Shown here: positions 52,835 through 61,427 of the stretch, in pieces
How positions within the stretch are numbered: the first letter of the stretch is position 1
Layout of the letters: every line of letters starts with the position of its first letter
Assembly: GCA_014728035.1 (NCBI GenBank)
Contig: WJMJ01000131.1
Span: 62,001-126,000 of the forward strand
Reading direction: 5' to 3'
Length of the DNA: 64,000 nucleotides
Source: Promethearchaeota archaeon
GTDB lineage: Archaea; Asgardarchaeota; Thorarchaeia; Thorarchaeales; Thorarchaeaceae
The notes under the pieces: generated by a model
Seen by the model: the letters and a program-made list of their open reading frames with translations, nothing else
Told to the model about the DNA's origin: nothing
Database searches by the model: none
Translations under genes and position numbers: made by a program

Positions 52835-54076
52835 TTATTCATAACCAAGTTCTGGAATTCTTGCAAGCCAGTTCATGAAGTATCCAATTAGTACGGATAT
52901 AACAAGTCCAGCTGTAGTAGTTAGAAGTACGTCAACCCAAGAAGGAGTTGCGCCGCCGAAGATTTGCATCCAGCTCCAATACGAAGAAGCCAAGGTCAAT
53001 CCTGAAAATGCAACTTTCTTAAGTGGGACTTTGACAGTTTTGGTCTGAAATACACCCATATCAGTAAGAGCTGCAGCCAAAGCACCGCCCTTGTCAGGTT
53101 TTAGCTTCAATGCTTTCGAAAACTTACCCACTGGCACTTTGGATTTTGGTTTTACAACGCGAAGTGCTTTTGGTGCATATTCAGCAATATCTTCTGAGAA
53201 GTATTGCACAGCATCTTGTTTTCCAATATGGCATTTTGAGCATTCCATTGCATCGGACTTCCACTTTTTACCACACTTTGGGCAACGTTTCCCATCCCAT
53301 GCAGATTTTGCTGCACTGCTAACTCTTGATACAAGTTCGTCCTTACTGATTTTATCCGCATCTTTCTTTGGCTTCCGCCGAAGTATTACTGCCTTTGGAA
53401 ATATTCCAACATCAGATGCAGTGTCTGCACCTCTAATTTTTCGTGCTGCGAGTATTCCTTGCTGGAAATCATCAAGTGCCAACAGCAATGAGAAAACAGA
53501 CATGACTGTAAACCCGACTGTAATCATACCAGCAACAGATGTGATGGCACCGATTCCGGTTTCACCAACATACAAAACAACACTATCCTGAATTGTCTTG
53601 TTTGTATCGGATACTGTTGATTCAGTGAAATTAGCAGTCGCATAGGTAATCAAGATGGTTCCAACTACGGTTCCACTGATGAGATTAACTCCACCCCCAG
53701 CTAGGCTACTAAGGGGAAAACTGAAGTTGAAAACATTTCCAGATGCAGAAGATGGTAGAATCTGCGACACATTTTCTTTTTGGTTGACAATCGGAATTGC
53801 CAGATATTCGACTAGGAATTCCATCGAATAAAACATAACATCTTCCAGTGGATCAATAGTAAGACTAAGAGATATGTTTTCAGACGGGCTCACTGGAATT
53901 GGATTTTCACTATTGGAGTCAGCTGCTGAAACCCCATTAGCAGTAAAGAGAAAAGCGAAGTTCTCATCACCACTCCACCCTGCAGGTGGTTGTGCAAAAA
54001 TGGGAGTAATAGAAGCTGAACAAAGAACACAAGTAATTGAGAGTACAAGTAGCAAATTAACGGTCTTCCACTGCAA
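52835..54076 (-). CDS. Membrane protein with external beta domain and cytoplasmic zinc ribbon
   Basis: 413 residues: signal-like helix (~5-28), an external domain of about 145 residues with many Asn-x-Ser/Thr sites, a transmembrane helix near 170-200 (ITSVAGMITVGFTVMSVFSLLLAL), a cytoplasmic region with a zinc ribbon (CPKCGKKW ... CSKCHIG) and basic stretches, and a second helix near 375-400. The start is taken as the TTG at 54076, which lies 8 nt after a perfect AGGAGG; the upstream TTG at 54094 would place that site inside the gene. Function is unknown. Confidence 0.7.
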   Translation of the reverse strand: MQWKTVNLLLVLSITCVLCSASITPIFAQPPAGWSGDENFAFLFTANGVSAADSNSENPIPVSPSENISLSLTIDPLEDVMFYSMEFLVEYLAIPIVNQKENVSQILPSSASGNVFNFSFPLSSLAGGGVNLISGTVVGTILITYATANFTESTVSDTNKTIQDSVVLYVGETGIGAITSVAGMITVGFTVMSVFSLLLALDDFQQGILAARKIRGADTASDVGIFPKAVILRRKPKKDADKISKDELVSRVSSAAKSAWDGKRCPKCGKKWKSDAMECSKCHIGKQDAVQYFSEDIAEYAPKALRVVKPKSKVPVGKFSKALKLKPDKGGALAAALTDMGVFQTKTVKVPLKKVAFSGLTLASSYWSWMQIFGGATPSWVDVLLTTTAGLVISVLIGYFMNWLARIPELGYE

Positions 54077-54139
54077 ACAATCGGACCTCCTCAAAGAGAT
54101 TGGCTAAGTAGTACATCTAATGATTTAACACTTTGGAGC

Positions 54140-54508
54140 TTAAGTGTCTGCATCGAGTAATTTCCGAATTTGCTGCTCAAATAACTCGTCATCTTCTTCA
54201 AGATCAAAAATCACTCGTCTATTAGGTGTGTTTTTTTCGGTTGGTGCCCAATTTATTACGACTCCAAAAAAAGAGCCACCAAACGCTGAAAGGAGTGCAA
54301 TAATTAGGTCATAAGGGCCAAGTGAAACAAAAATGTAGGTCAAAATATAAGCCATAACTCCAGCAAACATAGTAAAAACAAATAGGTATATCAACCGATT
54401 CAATAGACGAAACTTCTTTTTACTTCCTATGACATATCCGATGATAATTCCAAATATAAATCCAATAATTCCAACAAATACGTTAATGGATGAAACTGTT
54501 GCCTGCAT
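54140..54508 (-). CDS. Small membrane protein
   Basis: 122 residues with three hydrophobic helices (about 6-28, 38-58, 65-88) and an acidic cytoplasmic tail (FDLEEDDELFEQQIRKLLDADT). The Gly-rich first helix (GIIGFIFGIIIGYVIGSKKK) is a common helix-packing type. No family is recognised. It starts at the ATG at 54508 and precedes the zinc-ribbon membrane protein gene on the same strand by about 60 nt, so both may act at the membrane together. Confidence 0.65.
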   Translation of the reverse strand: MQATVSSINVFVGIIGFIFGIIIGYVIGSKKKFRLLNRLIYLFVFTMFAGVMAYILTYIFVSLGPYDLIIALLSAFGGSFFGVVINWAPTEKNTPNRRVIFDLEEDDELFEQQIRKLLDADT

Positions 54509-54618
54509 ACAATTATCACCATTTATTCAACATGATGCGTTCTAATACTGTTTGAATAGTACATCAGCAACTAGAAAAAGGTTTACTCCATAACTTCAGA
54601 CATATTGAAGTGAACGAT

Positions 54619-55176
54619 ATGGCTGAAGGAAATCTGATATTGGACGAGATTGTAAGAAGAAGGAGTGGAAGAGCATTCTCCTCAAGACCTATTGAAAGAG
54701 ACAAAGTTCACTCGATACTTGAAGCGGGTAGATGGGCCCCATCTTGTTCAAATACCCAAGCATGGCAATATATTGTCATACAAGAACATGAAGATCTTGC
54801 AAAAGCACATGATGCGCTAAGTAGAGGAAATGCATGGGGGAAAAATGCACCATTAATGGTCGTAGTAGCAGCAGCAGAAGATGGAGGATGTCCTGCACAT
54901 AATCTACCATATTTCATGATGGATGTTGGTCTAACGGTACAAAATATGCTAATACAAGCAGTGCATGTAGGTCTCATGGGACACCCTACAGCAGGATGGG
55001 ATGAGCACAAACTCAAAGAAATATTGGCGATTCCAGAATCCTATCGCATTGTTACCGTGGTTTTCTTTGGATATGAAGGCAACATCGAGGATCTAGATGA
55101 AAGAACAAGAGAAAAAGAAAAGAAAAGGTCTTCACGAAGACCCTTAGAGGAAATTGTACATTGGGAAAAATGGTGA
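54619..55176 (+). CDS. Nitroreductase-family flavoprotein
   Basis: 185 residues of the FMN-dependent nitroreductase family: RRSGRAFSSRPIERDKVHSILEAGRWAPSCSN at the N-terminus holds the FMN-binding Arg and the Pro-Ser-x-x-Asn element, and the C-terminal part FGYEGNIEDLDERTRE plus PLEEIVHWEKW closes the fold. It is a cytoplasmic homodimer reducing a nitro, quinone or similar substrate with NAD(P)H. ATG 54619 is used; a GTG three codons upstream is possible. It converges on the small Cys/His protein at 55195. Confidence 0.9.
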   Translation: MAEGNLILDEIVRRRSGRAFSSRPIERDKVHSILEAGRWAPSCSNTQAWQYIVIQEHEDLAKAHDALSRGNAWGKNAPLMVVVAAAEDGGCPAHNLPYFMMDVGLTVQNMLIQAVHVGLMGHPTAGWDEHKLKEILAIPESYRIVTVVFFGYEGNIEDLDERTREKEKKRSSRRPLEEIVHWEKW

Positions 55177-55194
55177 TACCAGTATTGAAACGTA

Positions 55195-55362
55195 TTAGGC
55201 CTTAACAGCCATCTGCGCACCACAATGCTCTGGAACATCTTGATGTCCGCAAGCAGGGCCCATCCAGCATACAAGCTGATCACCCTCTTGGTGCATATCT
55301 TTTCCACAATGAACGGGAACATCTACTTCTTTTCCACATTTTTCGCATACTAATTTCGCCAT
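55195..55362 (-). CDS. 55-residue Cys/His-rich protein
   Basis: A short gene encoding MAKLVCEKCGKEVDVPVHCG and onward to AVKA. It has seven cysteines and several histidines: CEKC, VHCG, LVCW, PACGH, EHCG. The repeated (V/E)HCG(K/A)xM element suggests two half-sites of a zinc or iron site, as in desulforedoxin/rubredoxin-like small proteins. A strong GAGGTG 8 nt before the ATG and a TATA-like TTTATAA farther upstream support expression. Probable redox or metal-binding role; it sits between the nitroreductase and the acyl-CoA dehydrogenase cluster. Confidence 0.75.
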   Translation of the reverse strand: MAKLVCEKCGKEVDVPVHCGKDMHQEGDQLVCWMGPACGHQDVPEHCGAQMAVKA

Positions 55363-55451
55363 ATCATAATCACCTCAAGAGCGAACGGTTTATAACTATA
55401 GTTAATTCTGAGAGTATATTAATCTGACTCTCTGGTAGTGGTTACTAACAA

Positions 55452-56720
55452 TCATTCTGGCAGATATTTGTCAGCAGATTCACGATAGACCTTCTCTTCG
55501 GTCTTGTGAGCTCCTGGAGTATCCAACTCAACATCTCTATAATCAGATCTGTCCTGAGATAAGATACTACGGAATACTTCGTGTTGGATTATCATTCTCT
55601 GCACCTCATTACTACCCGTCCAAATTGTAGCAAGTCTAGCATCGCGATATAAGCGTTCTATAGGATAGACATCTGTATACCCGATACCACCCAAAATTTG
55701 CATTGCTTCGTGTACAGCCTTAAAGCCTGCTTCAGTTGCATACACCTTAGCTTGTGATACCTCTTTTCTGCACCATGCTCCCGTATCAGCTACTTTTGCG
55801 GCATGATATACAAGGCCACGAGCAGCATCAAGTTCAGTAACACAATCAGCAACTTTGAAACTAATGCCTTCGTATCTACGAATAGAATGTCCAAAGGCTT
55901 CACGCTTATCAGCATATCGAGCCGCTATTTCTATCGCTGCACGACCCATACCAATTGGCCCAGCTGCTGAAGTGAGTCTTTCTGGAACCATCATGGCATT
56001 GAATACATCCGCTCCCTCGTTCAGATTACCGATGATTCGAAACGGAGGAATCTCAATATTGGACATGACAATTCTTGCAGCACCCATCCCCCTACATCCC
56101 ATTAGTTCATATTCTTCTTCGACCTCCACTCCATCATCACGTTCGACTACAAATGCCGTAAGGGATTTGTGGGGTTTTGCATCAAAATCAGTTTTTGCAT
56201 AAATGAGAAAATAGTCTGCTCCAATTCCTCCGGCTACAAATCGTTTCTGGCCGTTTATGATATACGAATCACCATTTTTGATAGCAGTTGTATTTGTGCC
56301 GAAGAAATCAGATCCACCCCTAGGTTCTGTCAGTCCCTCACCACAAATCAACTCACCTTTTATAGTAGGAGCCAAGTATGTTTTCTTTTGTTCTTCAGTG
56401 CCAAATTTGTTAATACCTTCTCCAATTATACTTGGGAGAGAGTATGCACATCCGAGCGCTATACCAAGAACCCCTATCTCTTCGATCGCTAGCATTTCGG
56501 AAACCCATCCAAGACCACGTCCACCATAATCTTTTGGAAAACGGAGGCCTAGAATATTTGCCTTGCCAGCATCTCTAATGAATTCATAAGGATACTCTTT
56601 CTCTTTAGAGTCCATTTTTAGCAGTAAAGTTCGGTCTACATTATCGCGCACAAAAGTACGGATTTCATCACGTATCTGTTTCTCATCTTCAGAGAGCAAT
56701 ACTTCAAACATCTTTCTCAT
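55452..56720 (-). CDS. Acyl-CoA dehydrogenase
   Basis: 422 residues with all three ACAD domains: GLTEPRGGSDFFGTNTTA near 130 (FAD), the middle beta domain, and the C-terminal helical domain with QILGGIGYTDVYPIERLYRDARLATIW. The usual C-terminal catalytic Glu of the YEG motif is replaced (IWTGSNEVQR); instead PERLTSAAGPIG near residue 250 offers the Glu used by isovaleryl-CoA dehydrogenase, so a branched or 2-methyl acyl-CoA is likely. The ATG at 56720 is chosen; the next ATG (56711) is nearly as good. Electron transfer partner may be the ferredoxin encoded just upstream. Confidence 0.9.
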   Translation of the reverse strand: MRKMFEVLLSEDEKQIRDEIRTFVRDNVDRTLLLKMDSKEKEYPYEFIRDAGKANILGLRFPKDYGGRGLGWVSEMLAIEEIGVLGIALGCAYSLPSIIGEGINKFGTEEQKKTYLAPTIKGELICGEGLTEPRGGSDFFGTNTTAIKNGDSYIINGQKRFVAGGIGADYFLIYAKTDFDAKPHKSLTAFVVERDDGVEVEEEYELMGCRGMGAARIVMSNIEIPPFRIIGNLNEGADVFNAMMVPERLTSAAGPIGMGRAAIEIAARYADKREAFGHSIRRYEGISFKVADCVTELDAARGLVYHAAKVADTGAWCRKEVSQAKVYATEAGFKAVHEAMQILGGIGYTDVYPIERLYRDARLATIWTGSNEVQRMIIQHEVFRSILSQDRSDYRDVELDTPGAHKTEEKVYRESADKYLPE

Positions 56721-56736
56721 CCCACAAGACTTAGAA

Positions 56737-57078
56737 TTATGCACCACGTAGTAAAGAATCTAGTGTCTCTGATGAGCCACTTTCTCGTTCTATATGAATT
56801 GCATTTCTTGGACAAACAACTTCACAAACAAGACAAAGAATGCAATCAGCATCTCGAACAGGGTCTACCACACGACCATGATCAGGAGAAAGCCATACTG
56901 AAAATACCTTTGTTGGGCATGCAGGAACACATTTCATACATCCATTGCAGGAGGCAAGATGTACTCCAGCCGTTTTGCCATGAATGCACTCTGAACCATC
57001 AGGGCTAACCCATACAGGATGCCCACTATGTTCGCCCGTACAGTTCCATCGTTTGCGGAATTCCTTGTCAATTGGCAC
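56737..57078 (-). CDS. Ferredoxin-like protein with two [4Fe-4S] clusters
   Basis: 113 residues. After a lead-in with Cys and His (WNCTGEHSGHPVWVSPDGSECIHG) come CNGCMKCVPACP near 44 and CILCLVCEVVCP near 79, the two [4Fe-4S] motifs. It resembles FixX/ETF-dehydrogenase-associated ferredoxins. It starts at a GTG (57078) with a weak ribosome-binding site and ends 16 nt before the acyl-CoA dehydrogenase ATG, so it probably feeds electrons to or from that enzyme. The ATG two bases upstream is out of frame. Confidence 0.85.
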   Translation of the reverse strand: MPIDKEFRKRWNCTGEHSGHPVWVSPDGSECIHGKTAGVHLASCNGCMKCVPACPTKVFSVWLSPDHGRVVDPVRDADCILCLVCEVVCPRNAIHIERESGSSETLDSLLRGA

Positions 57079-57124
57079 ATCAGGATAATGTGTTCCTGAA
57101 CTTATAGTCTATTTGGGAAAATAC

Positions 57125-57550
57125 TCAAAAGTCACCTAGACGATTTTCACCTTCTATCTGTTGGAGCGGAGTCAAATTAATGCTAGCCTCCAATGTCCCA
57201 AGATATGCTCCTTCACTGTCACGAATTGCAATGTACCGAATCAAAACTTTCCTTGGTTTATCACCAACAGGAAGGTCTATCCAGAAATCAATTTGGTCTC
57301 GTTCACCAGATTTAAGCTTCTTGAGTACTTTTTCTACCTTATCTAGACTATCGGATGGATGGCACATTCGAACATTTCGTCCAATCACACCAGGGCCTCT
57401 TTTAAATATCCGAGTGCCGTGTTTGTTCCAAAAGAGAACATCATCCTCTGCATCAATGACTGAAAATTCCACTGGAAGTACATCTAACATACTCGCCAAG
57501 AAATCAGTGTTCATTTCATCAAGTGCGTGGATAAGCGGTTTAATTGTCAT
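57125..57550 (-). CDS. PAS-domain protein (DUF438 C-terminal type)
   Basis: 141 residues forming a single PAS_10-like domain: LPVEFSVIDAEDDVLFWNKHGTRIFKR, then CHPSDSLDKVEKVLKKLKSGERDQIDFWIDL and YLGTLEASINLTPLQQIEGENRLGDF, the typical ending of the family. Members often bind haem or sense redox and ligands. No output domain is fused, so it must act on a partner. It starts at the ATG at 57550 and lies just upstream of the ferredoxin and acyl-CoA dehydrogenase genes on the same strand, probably one operon. Confidence 0.85.
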   Translation of the reverse strand: MTIKPLIHALDEMNTDFLASMLDVLPVEFSVIDAEDDVLFWNKHGTRIFKRGPGVIGRNVRMCHPSDSLDKVEKVLKKLKSGERDQIDFWIDLPVGDKPRKVLIRYIAIRDSEGAYLGTLEASINLTPLQQIEGENRLGDF

Positions 57551-57722
57551 AGTATAATAAAGTGAAAACCATCACTTATTGTTCTTTTCACTAATCAATC
57601 TTTTCAGATCAAGAGTATATTATTTGAGATATTGTAGATTCAATACGATTCTTCTCAAAGAAATAGCACCTTTTGCATCTATAACATATAGGAGTGTTTC
57701 ATATAATAAAAACACGATACCG

Positions 57723-57974
57723 TTGTCCTATAGATTAGATCCTAATCCTGATAAATTATCACGAGAAGATATTCTTTCATTAGTTTCATTTTGTCCTCTT
57801 TGTGGAAATAAATGGCCAAAGAAACAATACATTTGTTCAAATGGCCACTGTGGAGTAAAGGTACGCATTGAGCCCAAAGCCCATAACTGGTTTCTATTTT
57901 ATCCGAAGCATAATGGATGGGTGTATCTGGAAAGACGACTGCCAAGGATTTCGGAGGGAGAAAACAAGAGTTAG
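57723..57974 (+). CDS. Small zinc-ribbon protein
   Basis: 83 residues. CPLCGNKWPKKQYICSNGHCG near residue 24 fits a rubredoxin-like zinc ribbon, followed by HNWFLFYPKHNGWVYLERR. The TTG at 57723 follows a TATA-like CATATAATAAAAAC by about 25 nt, suggesting a leaderless transcript; a longer open frame upstream has AT-rich, non-coding composition. Function unknown; the divergent PAS gene lies 172 nt away. Confidence 0.5.
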   Translation: MSYRLDPNPDKLSREDILSLVSFCPLCGNKWPKKQYICSNGHCGVKVRIEPKAHNWFLFYPKHNGWVYLERRLPRISEGENKS

Positions 57975-58045
57975 TGAGAAGACTAATTACATGGATTTTA
58001 TACAATATCACAATCAATAGCATGGGATGTGCAAGGTGAAGATAA

Positions 58046-58534
58046 ATGACTGACGTTTTCATCCGATATCAAACAACAACAGGAATAGAAAAGACAGTCA
58101 AATTCGATACGGCAGAAACCAAAATCAATTTAGACCTTCGGGATATCCAGTCAATTGACCTTTTACCACTTATTTGGTGTACAAGTTTGCAGGACTTGAG
58201 CCTTAGAAATAACCAAATTGTTCATCTTGACCTGACACCATTAGCAAAATGCAAAAGCCTCATCTGTTTAGCTCTGAATAATAACAAAATAGAATCCATT
58301 GATTTTAGCCCATTGTCAAGTTGTAAGAAGCTTGAGGAGATTTTCCTAAAAAAGAACAATCTCTCACGCATAGATATATCGCCACTCTTTCAGTGCAGTA
58401 ACCTTCAGACATTTGAAATCGACGAGTCAGTTTCAATGACAGCAAATATGCTACTAAGATCAATCGGAAATTGGCCATCAGTACTAGTACAACAATATGG
58501 GAAGATACTCTGGAAAGTTCCACGAAAAAGCTGA
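58046..58534 (+). CDS. Leucine-rich-repeat protein
   Basis: 162 residues. Four consecutive repeats of about 23-24 residues run from residue ~35 to 130 with the pattern LxxLxLxNNxIxxIDLxPLxxCxx (for example LSLRNNQIVHLDLTPLAKC). The Cys in each repeat lies at the same site. N- and C-terminal capping regions are present. No signal peptide: cytoplasmic, probably a protein-protein interaction module. LRR proteins of this style are frequent in Asgard archaea, which supports the taxonomic guess. AGGTGA lies 6 nt before the ATG. Confidence 0.82.
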   Translation: MTDVFIRYQTTTGIEKTVKFDTAETKINLDLRDIQSIDLLPLIWCTSLQDLSLRNNQIVHLDLTPLAKCKSLICLALNNNKIESIDFSPLSSCKKLEEIFLKKNNLSRIDISPLFQCSNLQTFEIDESVSMTANMLLRSIGNWPSVLVQQYGKILWKVPRKS

Positions 58535-58539
58535 TGGTA

Positions 58540-59574
58540 TCAAAATATTGGAAGTATAACTAAGAATGCGAATACCATCAGACCAAAAATAGCTGATATA
58601 GGTACGGTAATAATCCAAGATATAACGATAGAACGAATCTGATCTTTTTTGATTGGTGTCTGCGAAATCCATCCCACAGCTATCAATGCGGCAACGAGAA
58701 CATGAGTACCACTTAGCGGCAATCCAAAATACGTCCCGACAAACATAACCATCGAAACGGAAACACTTGCAGATAATGCAGAAGAGGGGGAGAGCGTAAC
58801 TACTTCTGTAGAGAGTGTTTTGATAACCTTTCGGCCAACTACTACTAACCCGAAAGCCATTCCAACTCCTCCAACTAAGAGAGGAATCACAATACCTGGA
58901 AACACAAATGGGCCAAAGAAGACAGGCTCTTGAAAATCAGGTAGAGCAGTTAAGGGAGCTACTGCATTAGCAACATCATTCCCACCTCTACTTAGTGAGG
59001 TGATAATCAAGAAGACTGCAAGACCATAAGCAGCCAGTTCTTCTTGACGCTCACGCTGTGCCAGACCTGGCGCTCTAGATTGGATTCGCCGAACTCCTTT
59101 GAATACCACTGCAGCAATGCCAAAACCAACAACGGGAGAAATGACCCATCCAGCAAGAATCTCGACAATCACATTCCAAGAAATTATCTCCATGCCCCAA
59201 CCAGTCAACCCAAAAAACGGAGCGGATGCAGCCACACCAATAACTGAGCCGACTATACATTGTGTTGTGCTAATCGGAAGTCCTTTTGTTATAGAAGCAA
59301 GTAGAAGCCAAATTGCCATTGAGATAAGAACTGCAAACATCATTGTAGTCGTTAATTGTTGACCACTAATCAAATCAGACCCTACTTTCTCAGAGACCCC
59401 ACCACCAAGTGATAAAGCTCCGATAATATTGATGACCGCACCTATTGCAACAGCTGTGGTTACTGAAAAAACCTTAGCCCCAACAGCGGGACTCATTGTT
59501 TCATCATTGCTTCCAATCGCAAAAGCCACAATAAAGCCAATGACCAGTAATAGAAGAAGAATGACTAAATCCAC
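58540..59574 (-). CDS. pit: Inorganic phosphate transporter, PiT family
   Basis: 344 residues with about ten helices and the two PiT repeats: GSNDETMSP near residue 22 and RGGNDVANAVAP near 198, both the GAND-type signature. It imports phosphate with H+ or Na+ as driving ion. It is transcribed 24 nt after the DUF47 gene, its usual PhoU-like partner. The start is a GTG (59574) with a weak ribosome-binding site. It converges on the LRR gene (5-nt gap). Confidence 0.92.
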   Translation of the reverse strand: MDLVILLLLLVIGFIVAFAIGSNDETMSPAVGAKVFSVTTAVAIGAVINIIGALSLGGGVSEKVGSDLISGQQLTTTMMFAVLISMAIWLLLASITKGLPISTTQCIVGSVIGVAASAPFFGLTGWGMEIISWNVIVEILAGWVISPVVGFGIAAVVFKGVRRIQSRAPGLAQRERQEELAAYGLAVFLIITSLSRGGNDVANAVAPLTALPDFQEPVFFGPFVFPGIVIPLLVGGVGMAFGLVVVGRKVIKTLSTEVVTLSPSSALSASVSVSMVMFVGTYFGLPLSGTHVLVAALIAVGWISQTPIKKDQIRSIVISWIITVPISAIFGLMVFAFLVILPIF

Positions 59575-59598
59575 TAGAATGTCACACTCTTATCTTTT

Positions 59599-60258
59599 CT
59601 AGGAATATTTGGTAGCTAATGCACGAATGTAATCAGCAGTTGCTTCTGTGCGTTCCGCAACCAGTAATATTCTATGAGACATTCCATGAAACAGAAGTAG
59701 ATTAGGAGCTTCGTGGTTTTGTTCAGTAAGAAGTGCTCCCAACAGATCGAATTGTATGTCCCGTGCCTCTTCTCTTACATCTTCAACTTTATGACAGAAC
59801 TCAACCGATTTAGAGAAATTGGTGAAAAGGAACTTGACTGCGTCTTGAAGTAAATCAGTACAATTCCAACATTTCTCAGCAATTTTGACAATTGCTTCAG
59901 GAGGTTTAGACTTTCGACCAATCGCCATCATTCTTACAGCTTCTTCAGCAGCATCGACAATATCATCCATCATCTCGACAAGTTTGTGGCGTTCTTGGGT
60001 CTGTTGAGGGAGATAGGCATGTTTGGGAAAGATGGATTCGACTAGCTCGTCCTTCAGTTCGTCCGCATGTCTTTCTATTGTGATTATCTCTTCTTCTCGA
60101 GCTAATAGAGTTTCTAGATCTCCATCGAACCAAGCCTGTGCACTCTGGTGTAATTTGGCACTAGCAGCTTGAAGGGCTTTGCTAATTTTTAGCATTAATT
60201 CATCTGCTTGTCTTCTTAATTCCTTATCGCCGCCACGGAATATTTTGGAAAACGCCAT
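59599..60258 (-). CDS. DUF47 / PhoU-like phosphate transport accessory protein
   Basis: 219 residues of helix-rich DUF47: KIFRGGDKELRRQADELMLKISKALQ at the N-terminus, ERHADELKDELVESIFPKHAYLPQQTQERHKLVEMMDDIVDAAEEA near 65-110, and RTEATADYIRALATKY at the end. Members sit next to PiT transporters and are thought to regulate them. ATG 60258 is used; a GTG three codons upstream is possible. It leads a two-gene operon with the transporter. Confidence 0.9.
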   Translation of the reverse strand: MAFSKIFRGGDKELRRQADELMLKISKALQAASAKLHQSAQAWFDGDLETLLAREEEIITIERHADELKDELVESIFPKHAYLPQQTQERHKLVEMMDDIVDAAEEAVRMMAIGRKSKPPEAIVKIAEKCWNCTDLLQDAVKFLFTNFSKSVEFCHKVEDVREEARDIQFDLLGALLTEQNHEAPNLLLFHGMSHRILLVAERTEATADYIRALATKYS

Positions 60259-60320
60259 GATAACCACAATGTAACACGATTATTGGTATCCTCACTTATA
60301 ATCTTCATCCAAGCATAGTT

Positions 60321-61319
60321 CTATAGTTCAACTGCACCAATAGAATCCATATCACCAACGACTTCAAGTCCAGCATTTGTTCCTGTGCCTTCAAATAGCA
60401 GCTTGCGGCTGGTTTTTGTGAGCTCATAAAATCGAATACTAATCTTAGAAGTAAGACTCTCAATAATTCGTCCGGACATCGAGCCTTGGACTGGAGACCT
60501 AAGTGTTGCACCATCAGCACGTGAGGCATCAACCATAATAGCATATTTTTTATCACGTACTTGAAATCTAACGTTTTTTTCTGATACACGAATTTGAGAT
60601 ATCCGAGCCCCAGTGTAAGTTGTGAATCGGTATATTGTATTATCATAGAGAAGTCCAATTAGAAATCCAGGAAATTGAGAGCCAAACCAAGGAATCGTAG
60701 CAATTGATGATGAAAATGAAACTCTAGGTTCTTGAAAATGATTAGATTGCATCCAGATCCAAGAGCTAGGGAAACCTTGACCCCAGTCCTTCTCTAAATA
60801 TCCACGACCATCAGTGAAATCAATCTTGCTTCCATTGATCGTCAGAACTCCTTCTATGGAATGATCGAAGCTAAGTATACCATGAAGGCATTGTAATCCA
60901 GGAACAAAACGAAATATTCCCATAGCCCCTGGAGAAAATGTTGTTACAGGCCAAGGAATAATGTTTTTGAAAATCAGGCTCCCTTCAACATGTTGGTCAT
61001 CATTTCTGATTGCTAGTTTGATTCCATTTAGTGAAAATCTGCTATTCTCAACTTGGATGTCAAAAGAATGCTTAGCACTTGAGAAAGAATCTAGTGGGTA
61101 GCGATGGTAAGTAGCAGAGGCATCATTTCCAGTCAACACCTGGATAAAAGAATGTCGTGAGCCATCAAGCCCTCCAAAACTCACACCAGGAATAATGGCA
61201 TACGAGTGCTTCCGGGATTTATCAACTATTTTGAAATACCATCCCTCAAAGTAACCATTCATTTCCTTTTTCCCCTGATACATCTCAGGTTTCCAATAGG
61301 TACGCAAAGCATGAAACAT
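60321..61319 (-). CDS. Tocopherol-cyclase-like protein
   Basis: 332 residues. YFEGWYFKIVDKSRKHSYAIIPG near 23-45 and GRGYLEKDWGQGFPSSWIWMQSNHF near 170-195 match the tocopherol cyclase family (beta-barrel lipocalin-like proteins that cyclise prenylquinol substrates in plants and cyanobacteria). In an archaeon the substrate is unknown; related proteins may act on other hydrophobic isoprenoids. There is no signal peptide. ATG 61319 is used. It is divergent from the SDR gene. Confidence 0.85.
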   Translation of the reverse strand: MFHALRTYWKPEMYQGKKEMNGYFEGWYFKIVDKSRKHSYAIIPGVSFGGLDGSRHSFIQVLTGNDASATYHRYPLDSFSSAKHSFDIQVENSRFSLNGIKLAIRNDDQHVEGSLIFKNIIPWPVTTFSPGAMGIFRFVPGLQCLHGILSFDHSIEGVLTINGSKIDFTDGRGYLEKDWGQGFPSSWIWMQSNHFQEPRVSFSSSIATIPWFGSQFPGFLIGLLYDNTIYRFTTYTGARISQIRVSEKNVRFQVRDKKYAIMVDASRADGATLRSPVQGSMSGRIIESLTSKISIRFYELTKTSRKLLFEGTGTNAGLEVVGDMDSIGAVEL

Positions 61320-61427
61320 TTAACCACCAGTTAGTCAATAAATAAGGACTAGATGCATATCTATCATTAGGTCATGCCGAATTCTTCATAGGTAACCTCA
61401 CAGAATCCTATACGAAGAGGTATTAAC

